Of a stretch of DNA of 49,832 bases, positions 40,848 through 47,107 are shown piece by piece (position 1 is the first letter of the stretch; the number at the start of each line of letters is the position of its first letter). Below the pieces are notes generated by a model. It made no database searches. It was not told the DNA's origin and saw nothing but the letters and a program-made list of their open reading frames with translations. A program made the position numbers and the translations under genes. The stretch covers positions 1-49,832 of the forward strand of contig JAKOWB010000035.1 of assembly GCA_029781795.1 (NCBI GenBank), read 5' to 3'. The DNA comes from Pseudomonadota bacterium (GTDB lineage Bacteria; Pseudomonadota; Alphaproteobacteria; Kiloniellales; JACOMY01).

Positions 40848-42248
40848 ATGACGGAACGGACGAACCCCAGCGTCGTGCTGGTCGAGGATAACGAGCCGCT
40901 GGCGCGCAGCTATGCCCAGTTCCTGCGCGACGAGCCGATCCAGCTTGCCATCGCGGCCACCGGCACGGCGGCCTGGACACTGATCGATCAGACCTCACCG
41001 GCGGTCTGCCTGCTCGACCTGCAGCTGCCAGATATGAACGGCATGGAGATTCTGCAGCGGGCACGCGCTGAGCAGCGGCCGACCCGCTTCATCGTCATCA
41101 CGGCGGACGCGTCGCTGAAGACGGCGGTCGAGGCCATGAAGGCCGGCGCTCTCGACTTCCTGGTCAAGCCTTTCGCCGCCGAGCGCCTGCGGGTGACGCT
41201 GCGCAACGCGCTGGAACAGGCCAATCTCGCCCGCACGGTGCAGATCTACCGCGAGGAGTTCGATCGCAGCGGCCTTGACCGCATGATCGGAAGCTCGCTG
41301 CCGATGCAGGCGGTCTATCGCGTGGTGGCCAGCGCGGCGCGCAGCAAAGCACCGGTCTTCATCACCGGTGAGAGCGGCACCGGCAAGGAGCTCTGCGCCG
41401 AAGCGATTCACCGCCTGTCCAGCCGTGCGTCGCGACGCCTTGTGGCGCTGAACTGCGCGGTCATGCCGCGCGACCTGATGGAAAGCCATATATTCGGTCA
41501 CGTTCGGGGCGCCTTCACCGGCGCTGTCGGCGATCGCGACGGCGCTGCCAAGATGGCCGACGGCGGCACCCTGTTCCTGGACGAGCTCTGCGAGATGGAT
41601 ATCGACCTGCAGGCCAAGCTGCTGCGCTTCCTGCAGACGGGCAGCTACCAGCCGGTCGGCAGCAGCAAGACATTCCAGGCCGACATCCGCCTGGTCGCGG
41701 CGACGAACCGAGACCCCCTCGAGGAGGTGCGTCTCGGCCGCTTCCGCGAGGACCTCTACTATCGCCTGCACGTCATTCCGATCGAGATGCCGCCGCTGCG
41801 CGAGCGCGGCGGCGACGTTCTGCAGCTGGCCGAGCACATCCTCGCGCTTTCGGCGCGCGAGGAAGGCCGTCATTTTCGCGGCTTCGAGCCGGCGGCGGCG
41901 CAGCGCCTGCTCGACTATGGCTGGCCGGGCAATGTCAGACAGTTGCAGAACGTCATCCGGCAGATCGTCGTGCTGAACGATGGCGAACTGGTGAGCGAGG
42001 CGATGCTGCCAGCCCTGCCGCCGGGCGCCAGTCCGGCGCGGTTGACCGCGCCGGTCGCGGCCCCCGCCGCCAAGCCGGGGGCCGTGGCGGCGATCCGTCC
42101 GCTCTGGCAGGTGGAGCGCGACGCCATCGAGGCCGCCATCGCGCAGTGCGGCGGGAACGTGCCTCGGGCGGCCGCGCTGCTCGAGATCAGCCCTTCGACC
42201 ATCTACCGCAAGCGCGCCACCTGGGAAGAGGGCGGTTCGGCGGCCTAG
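40848..42248 (+). CDS. Sigma-54-dependent response regulator, NtrC type
   Basis: 466 residues. Receiver domain with phosphoacceptor Asp57 (LLDLQLPD) and Lys107; AAA+ domain with Walker A GESGTGKE (174-181), Walker B GTLFLDE and a perfect GAFTGA loop (221-226) that contacts sigma-54; C-terminal Fis-type helix-turn-helix (about 422-455, RAAALLEISPSTIYRK). It is convergent with the hybrid kinase gene, 12 bases apart, which fits its cognate partner. The two sigma-54 promoters and paired repeats upstream of the pilus and sensor operons are its probable targets. Confidence 0.95.
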   Translation: MTERTNPSVVLVEDNEPLARSYAQFLRDEPIQLAIAATGTAAWTLIDQTSPAVCLLDLQLPDMNGMEILQRARAEQRPTRFIVITADASLKTAVEAMKAGALDFLVKPFAAERLRVTLRNALEQANLARTVQIYREEFDRSGLDRMIGSSLPMQAVYRVVASAARSKAPVFITGESGTGKELCAEAIHRLSSRASRRLVALNCAVMPRDLMESHIFGHVRGAFTGAVGDRDGAAKMADGGTLFLDELCEMDIDLQAKLLRFLQTGSYQPVGSSKTFQADIRLVAATNRDPLEEVRLGRFREDLYYRLHVIPIEMPPLRERGGDVLQLAEHILALSAREEGRHFRGFEPAAAQRLLDYGWPGNVRQLQNVIRQIVVLNDGELVSEAMLPALPPGASPARLTAPVAAPAAKPGAVAAIRPLWQVERDAIEAAIAQCGGNVPRAAALLEISPSTIYRKRATWEEGGSAA

Positions 42249-42260
42249 TCCGCCTGCCTT

Positions 42261-44843
42261 TCAGGCGACGCCGGCGGCTTCATCGAGGCTGGCTCGAAGG
42301 TCCCTCAGGTTGCGCTCGGCCAGATCGGGCAATCCCAGGAGCAGCGCTTGCGCCGTCGCCAGGTCGGCCGCCGCGGCCGCCGCCTCGAGCGCCGCGGCGC
42401 GCTCGCCGACAGCGCGCGCGCCGAAGCTCAGCGCGCCACCCTTGAGCGCGTGCGCCCACCGTTTCAGCTGCGCCAGGTCCCCGGTCCACCGCATGAGCGC
42501 CTGGACACGTGCGTGCGTGTCCTTGGCGAAGTCCTCGTAGAGCTCCCGCGCCGATTCCAGGCCAAGCTCGCGCACCATCTCGGCCACCCGCGTCGCCTCG
42601 AGAGGCGGTCCATCCTGCGCGTCCGGCCCGGCACCGGCTATGGCAGGCGAAGCCGTGGGCGCCGCTAGGGTTGGGGGAGGCAGCGGATCGAGCCGCCGGC
42701 TGACCTGCTGCACCATCACGAGCAGCTTCGCCTCGGTGATCGGCTTCAGTAGCGTGGCCATCATGCCGGCCTCGATGCAACGCTGCTCGTCCGTGCGGGT
42801 CGAGTTTGCGGTCAGCGCGACGATGGGCGGATCGCCATAGGGCGGCGGCAGTAGCCTGATGGCCCGGGTCGCGGCGATGCCGTCGACCACGGGCATCGAC
42901 AGGTCCATCAGCACGAGATTGAAGACCTCACGCGCGGCGATGCTCTTCGCTTCCTCGCCGTCGGCGGCCTCCACCACGGTGAATCCGGCCCGGCGCAGAT
43001 AGGTCGAATAGAGCCGGCGCAGCACCTGGCTGTCGTCGACCACCAGGATGCGCCCGCCCGAGCCACCGACCGCCGGCGCTATCTGGGGCGCGGACCGGCG
43101 CCGGGCCGCGGCGACAGGCACCTCGACCCAGAAGGTCGAACCGCCGCCGGCGCGGCTGTCGACGCCGACCGCACCGCCCAGTGCCTCGGCAATGCGGCGG
43201 CAGATCGCCAGGCCGAGTCCCGAGCCGGCATGGCGCCGGGCGTAGGTGCTGTCGCCGCGGGCAAAAGGCTCGAAGATGCGCTCCTGCGCCTGCGGGTCGA
43301 TGCCCGGGCCAGTGTCGGCCACCGCGAAGCGGATCCGGTCGGCGGCCTCGCCCCGCAGCAGGCTGAAGCGATAGTCGATACGGCCGCTGTCGGTGAATTT
43401 GACCGCGTTGTCCAGCAGATTGACCATGAGCTGCCGCAGGTGGTCGGCGTCGCCCTGGATCTGGTCGGGAACGTCGTCATCGACCTCGCCCCGGAAAATC
43501 AGTCCCTTCTGCTCGGCGCGGACTTGAACTGGCAGGGCTACGCTCTCCACCAGGTGCCTCGGCTGGAAGGCGACGGTCACGACCTCCACCTTTCGGGATT
43601 CCAGCCGGCTCAGCATCAGGATCTCGTTCACCAGCCGGCGCATGCTTTCGGCGGACTCGATGGCAAAGGTCAGGTGCTCGCGGTTCTCCGGGTCCAGGTC
43701 CGCGCCGCGCAGCAGGTCAAGCATGCCGATCAGCCCGGTCAGGGGCGTGCGGACCTCGTGGCTCATGATCGCCAGGAACTCGGCCTTCATCCGGGCGGTC
43801 GATTCAGCCTCTTGTTGAGCGCGGCGGATAGGCGTCACGTCGACGCGAATGCCGACGGTGCCGCCGCTGCCGATGCGCTTTTCCTGAACCAGGACCCAGC
43901 GGCCATCGCTGAGGTGCTGTTCCATCCGGGTCGCCGGCTGGCGATGCTGCTCCAGGCGCTTGGCCAGCCACTCCTCTTCGCGCCCGACCGCGTCGGCGAA
44001 AATGCCGGTCGCCAGGACGTCGCGCAGCAGCTCGTCAAAGCGCCGGCCCGGACGGCAGGTCTCCTCGGTCAGGCGATAGAGCTGGCGGAAGGGGGCGTTG
44101 GAGATGACCAGCCGGTCCTCGGCGTCGAACAGAACGAAGCCTTCCGAGAGATTGTCGATGGCAGTGGCAAGCCGCTGCTTGGCCTCGTCCGCAGCCGCCT
44201 GGGCGGTGGTGGCGATGCGGCTGATGCGGACCGCGCGCCGCGCCTCGTGCCGCAACAGCAGGATGAGGACCATGAAGCCGACCAGCATGCCGCCAAGCGA
44301 GATGCCGAAGATCGCGGCCGCGCCTTCGAAGTCCTCGCGCAGGCTGGTAATGCGCTGTTGCTCGGCGAAGTTCACGTCAAGCGTGAGACGATGCACGGGC
44401 GTTTCGATCGGCGCGAGAATGGAAAGGGCTATCGCCGCGTCGAGCGGCATCAGCGGGCCGGGCGCGCTCAGCAGCGGGTCGAGTTCCTGGAGTGCGTCCT
44501 GCAGGCTCTGGACGACATGCAAGTGGCTGTCGATGATCGACAGTCGCTCGGCCACTTCGCCTTTGGACAGCAGCTCGACCCGGCTCCAGAAGATGTCGAA
44601 TCGCTTGCCGACTTCGTCTTCGGCAAGTTCCGGGTCGCCGATCTGACTGCGGTGCAGGATCTGGATCAGCCGCTGCAGCTCGTAGTCGAGCTGCGCGACC
44701 AGCCAGAACAGGTTCTCCTTGGCGCCGCTGCGAAGCTCCCGATCGCTGGTGAAGAGCCTGGCGCCGCCGAGCGTCAGGCTGACGCCGAAGATCAGCGTGG
44801 CGACGATCAGGAAAACGATCTGCCAGCGGCGCGTGGACTTCAT
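42261..44843 (-). CDS. Hybrid sensor histidine kinase with REC and Hpt domains
   Basis: 860 residues. TM1 at ~8-28, a periplasmic helical region ~30-175, TM2 ~178-198, PAS ~225-340, HisKA with phosphoacceptor His362 (SHEVRTPL), HATPase with LLDNAVKFT (477-485), DTGPGI (510-515) and GSGLGL (540-545), receiver with Asp647 and Lys700, then Hpt with His798 (HALKGGALSFG). So a complete phosphorelay is built in one chain, ending with a His that can pass phosphate to the adjacent response regulator. Its ATG overlaps the stop of the upstream periplasmic protein gene (ATGA). Confidence 0.95.
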   Translation of the reverse strand: MKSTRRWQIVFLIVATLIFGVSLTLGGARLFTSDRELRSGAKENLFWLVAQLDYELQRLIQILHRSQIGDPELAEDEVGKRFDIFWSRVELLSKGEVAERLSIIDSHLHVVQSLQDALQELDPLLSAPGPLMPLDAAIALSILAPIETPVHRLTLDVNFAEQQRITSLREDFEGAAAIFGISLGGMLVGFMVLILLLRHEARRAVRISRIATTAQAAADEAKQRLATAIDNLSEGFVLFDAEDRLVISNAPFRQLYRLTEETCRPGRRFDELLRDVLATGIFADAVGREEEWLAKRLEQHRQPATRMEQHLSDGRWVLVQEKRIGSGGTVGIRVDVTPIRRAQQEAESTARMKAEFLAIMSHEVRTPLTGLIGMLDLLRGADLDPENREHLTFAIESAESMRRLVNEILMLSRLESRKVEVVTVAFQPRHLVESVALPVQVRAEQKGLIFRGEVDDDVPDQIQGDADHLRQLMVNLLDNAVKFTDSGRIDYRFSLLRGEAADRIRFAVADTGPGIDPQAQERIFEPFARGDSTYARRHAGSGLGLAICRRIAEALGGAVGVDSRAGGGSTFWVEVPVAAARRRSAPQIAPAVGGSGGRILVVDDSQVLRRLYSTYLRRAGFTVVEAADGEEAKSIAAREVFNLVLMDLSMPVVDGIAATRAIRLLPPPYGDPPIVALTANSTRTDEQRCIEAGMMATLLKPITEAKLLVMVQQVSRRLDPLPPPTLAAPTASPAIAGAGPDAQDGPPLEATRVAEMVRELGLESARELYEDFAKDTHARVQALMRWTGDLAQLKRWAHALKGGALSFGARAVGERAAALEAAAAAADLATAQALLLGLPDLAERNLRDLRASLDEAAGVA

Positions 44844-45340
44844 TCGATGACCAATGCCTTCAGCTGCCAGACCCAGCGGGCGTTGACGTCCTCGCGGCGC
44901 AGGTCGGCGTAGTCGTCGCGCGGATAGACGATCCAGAGCGGACCCTTGTCGCGGACCTTCAGGCGATCGCCATTCATCGCGTAAGCCAGGACGACCGGGA
45001 AGTCGGCGAAATCGGACAGCGGGATCGAGACCTCGTAGTCGTTGAGAGCGATGGCGCGCACCGTCGTGCCCTCGGCGCCAACCAGCGCGAGGAGGTCGCT
45101 CATCTTCACGCCCGTGAAGGTCGGCACGCCATCGGTCCAGGGGGTCGAGGTCCGCAGCTCGACGCTGGGCAGGGCCAGGAGCATGGCCTCGTCCAGCACC
45201 GCGCCGTCAGGCGTGTTCGCGTGGGCAATCTTGCCGCTGATGGTGAGCAGCGGCTCGCCGGCCGGCTGGGGCAGCTCGTCGGCCGCGACCTGTGATGCCA
45301 GGGCGATGGCTGCCAGGGCTGCGAGGAGGAAACGACGCAT
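44840..45340 (-). CDS. Periplasmic oxidoreductase molybdopterin-binding-domain-like protein, no Cys
   Basis: 166 residues with signal peptide MRRFLLAALAAIALASQVAA. The mature part fits the sulfite-oxidase (SUOX) molybdopterin-binding fold: GVPTFTGVKMSDLLALVG, ALNDYEVSIPLSDFADFPVVLAY and KGPLWIVYPRDD. The cysteine that ligates molybdenum is missing; the protein has no Cys at all. It is therefore probably a ligand-sensing partner of the kinase, comparable in layout to LuxP of LuxQ. Start ATG 45340 has GGAG 6 bases upstream. First gene of a two-gene operon, driven by a sigma-54 promoter upstream. Confidence 0.82.
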   Translation of the reverse strand: MRRFLLAALAAIALASQVAADELPQPAGEPLLTISGKIAHANTPDGAVLDEAMLLALPSVELRTSTPWTDGVPTFTGVKMSDLLALVGAEGTTVRAIALNDYEVSIPLSDFADFPVVLAYAMNGDRLKVRDKGPLWIVYPRDDYADLRREDVNARWVWQLKALVIE

Positions 45341-45387
45341 CGTGCACTCCGGGGGTGAAGAGGGGAGGGAGTCGGTACCAGAGTACA

Positions 45388-45403
45388 AGCAAGCGCCGTG
45401 CCA
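45388..45403 (-). promoter_or_regulatory. Sigma-54 promoter for the sensor/kinase operon
   Basis: On the minus strand TGGCACG-GCGC-TTGCT, a perfect -24/-12 element with 4-base spacing. It predicts a start near 45377, about 37 bases before the ATG at 45340. Confidence 0.82.
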
Positions 45404-45480
45404 GTTCAGATAAGTGTTTGCAATCAACGTTGGGAGGGCGGCTTCGGGCTTTCGTCCGGCTGGCACGGCCAAATCGCGAT

Positions 45481-45593
45481 GCGGATTGCGTTGCATTTTG
45501 CGAATCCCGTGCCGATGCCGCCCTGGATTGCAGCTGTCACGCGGTCCGACACTGCTCGGTCCGCTGCATTGCAAAATGCAATCCAATTTGCAG
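45481..45593. promoter_or_regulatory. Paired inverted elements, putative upstream activator sites
   Basis: TTGCATTTTGC at 45491-45501 and its exact complement GCAAAATGCAA at 45571-45581 form an 11-bp inverted pair, centres 80 bp apart. The right copy is itself in the palindrome ATTGCAAAATGCAAT (45568-45582). GGATTGC occurs at 45483 and 45525 and inverted at 45578. Centres lie ~119 bp from the predicted minus-strand start and ~130 bp from the plus-strand start, the usual enhancer distance for NtrC-type activators. Confidence 0.7.
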
Positions 45594-45650
45594 ACGATCC
45601 TCATTTCGCGACGGGCAGTGAACCAGACTGATTGTCTATAAATGACAATA

Positions 45651-45663
45651 TATCAATAACTTA
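45651..45663 (+). promoter_or_regulatory. IHF-like binding site
   Basis: TATCAATAACTTA is an exact match to WATCAANNNNTTR. It lies between the right-hand enhancer element and the pilin sigma-54 promoter, inside a clearly AT-rich patch (45630-45670). IHF bending here is standard for sigma-54 promoters. Confidence 0.65.
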
Positions 45664-45679
45664 AATAATTTCCGGCGGT

Positions 45680-45695
45680 TGGCACGAAACTTGCT
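45680..45695 (+). promoter_or_regulatory. Sigma-54 promoter for the chaperone-usher pilus operon
   Basis: TGGCACG-AAAC-TTGCT, a perfect -24/-12 element, with T just before it, as in the longer consensus. It predicts a start near 45706, giving a 71-base leader before the pilin ATG. Confidence 0.87.
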
Positions 45696-45776
45696 GGCAT
45701 AGGGGCAACGCCGCGGATTGTCCGGGGCGGACGGGCCGAGAACCCGTCACCACACAGGAACTGAGAGGAAAGTCCC

Positions 45777-46274
45777 ATGTCCAAGAAGATTGTTGGCGCT
45801 GCCGCCGCCGTTGCCGGTCTGATGATCTCCGCGTCTGCCTTTGCCGCGTCGGTGCAGCCCTCGTGGATCAATGCCGCCTCGAAGGGCGAGTTCGACGTCA
45901 CCGGCGTCGTGCCGGCGGTCTGCGCCGTGCAGGTCGACGACCTCGACACCATCCTCGACCTCTGGGAGGGCGAGACGGCGGCGAAGGTCGCGGTGATCAA
46001 GGAGACCTGCAACAGCGGCTCCGGCTACACCGTGAAGTTCAGCAGCGCCAACGGCGGCGACATGGTTCACGAGTCGGACCCGGCCCTGCGCGTCGGCTAC
46101 GCCTTCTCCTACGACTCGGTGAAGTCGAAGAGCCTTGCCTCCGACATCTCGCTGACCCGCTCCGGCCTGGCCTTCCAGCAGCAGCACACCGTCACGGTGG
46201 ATGTCACGGGCGACTACGAGCGCACCGCCGGTACCTACCAGGACTTCGTGACCGTCACGATCGCGGCGAACTGA
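45777..46274 (+). CDS. Pilin subunit, spore-coat-U (SCPU)-like
   Basis: 165 residues. Signal peptide (MSKKIVGAAAAVAGLMISAS, cleaved near AFA). The mature domain has Cys49 and Cys78, the pair typical of SCPU pilins, and ends in AGTYQDFVTVTIAAN, the family C-terminal strand. The N-terminal stretch after the signal would be the donor strand that completes the neighbouring subunit. Ribosome binding site GAGAGGAAA is well placed. First gene of a pilin-chaperone-usher operon; a hairpin follows it. Confidence 0.85.
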   Translation: MSKKIVGAAAAVAGLMISASAFAASVQPSWINAASKGEFDVTGVVPAVCAVQVDDLDTILDLWEGETAAKVAVIKETCNSGSGYTVKFSSANGGDMVHESDPALRVGYAFSYDSVKSKSLASDISLTRSGLAFQQQHTVTVDVTGDYERTAGTYQDFVTVTIAAN

Positions 46275-46297
46275 TCGCCCGATCCATGATGCCGAAG

Positions 46298-46328
46298 GCG
46301 GGGAGGGCTCCGGCGTGACCCTCCCCGC
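46298..46328 (+). promoter_or_regulatory. Hairpin between pilin and chaperone genes
   Basis: GCGGGGAGGG and CCCTCCCCGC form a perfect 10-bp stem with an 11-base loop, 23 bases after the pilin stop. No T-run follows, so it is more likely a partial terminator or mRNA-stabilising structure that keeps pilin mRNA above chaperone and usher mRNA, as in other pilus operons. Confidence 0.6.
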
Positions 46329-46375
46329 GCCTCGGCGCTCGTCGCCCAACCGACCCCCCGCCAGGAGTGAAAGTC

Positions 46376-47077
46376 ATGCGTTCCTTGTTGATGATGTGCG
46401 CCGTCCTGCTGGGCCTTGCCAGCACGGCCGCGGCCTTCGAGATGACCCCGCTGGAGCTGACCGTCGCCCCGCAGGGCAGCGCCGCAGCCGGCAACTTCCG
46501 TCTGGAGAACACCGGCAGCGAGCCCATCGCGGTTGAGGTCTCGGTGTTCGCCCGCCAGATGACCGCCGAGGGTGCGGATCTGCTCTCCGCCGCCGGCAAC
46601 GACTTCCAGGTCTTCCCGCAGCAGGTGGTGGTCATGCCCGGCGAGACCCAGACCATCAAGGTGCGCTACGTCGGCCCGCCGGTCGAGGGAGCCGAGAAGG
46701 CCTATCGCCTGGTGGCTGAGCAGCTGCCCATCGACGTCGGCCAGGCCGCCGGCGACAAGGGCGGCGCGATGAACCTGCTGGTGCGCTACGTCGCCAGCCT
46801 CTATGTGCTGCCGGCGGGTGCCGCGCCAGCGGTGACGGTGGTTGCGGCCGAGCCTGCCTCGCGCGATCGCATGAAGATCGTGCTGGCCAACTCCGGCAGC
46901 AGCCATGCCCTGCTGACCAACATCAAGGTCGATGCAGGTGGCTTTGAGATCGCCGGCGACCGTCTGGCGGGCCTGATCGGCGAGAACCTGCTCGCCGGCG
47001 TTACGCGCACCTTCTACATCGCCTGGCCGAAGGAGCTGGCGCAGAAGCCCGTGCAGTTGCGCCTGCTGGCCAACTGA
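46376..47077 (+). CDS. Periplasmic pilus chaperone
   Basis: 233 residues from ATG 46376 (GGAG 8 bases upstream; the in-frame GTG at 46367 overlaps the ribosome binding site). Signal peptide MRSLLMMCAVLLGLASTAAA. Two immunoglobulin-like domains: FEMTPLELTVAPQGSAAAGN, VVVMPGETQTIKVRYVGPPV and EKAYRLVAEQLPI are the family blocks of the PapD-like chaperones used with SCPU pilins; KIVLANSGSSHALLTNI starts the second domain. Guides the pilin to the usher 31 bases downstream. Confidence 0.9.
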   Translation: MRSLLMMCAVLLGLASTAAAFEMTPLELTVAPQGSAAAGNFRLENTGSEPIAVEVSVFARQMTAEGADLLSAAGNDFQVFPQQVVVMPGETQTIKVRYVGPPVEGAEKAYRLVAEQLPIDVGQAAGDKGGAMNLLVRYVASLYVLPAGAAPAVTVVAAEPASRDRMKIVLANSGSSHALLTNIKVDAGGFEIAGDRLAGLIGENLLAGVTRTFYIAWPKELAQKPVQLRLLAN

Positions 47078-47107
47078 TGCCCTGCGCGCGCGACAGCGGG
47101 TGCCCGC

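Noticed and set aside
42252..42268. Bidirectional terminator between regulator and kinase genes
   Set aside because: CGCCTG/CAGGCG is only 6 bp and has no T-run on either side.
45418..45432. IHF site for the minus-strand promoter (AATCAA at 45420)
   Set aside because: The TTR part of the consensus is absent at the required spacing.
45461..45480. A second TGGCACG on the plus strand
   Set aside because: The -12 position reads AATCG and not TTGC, so it is not a complete sigma-54 promoter.
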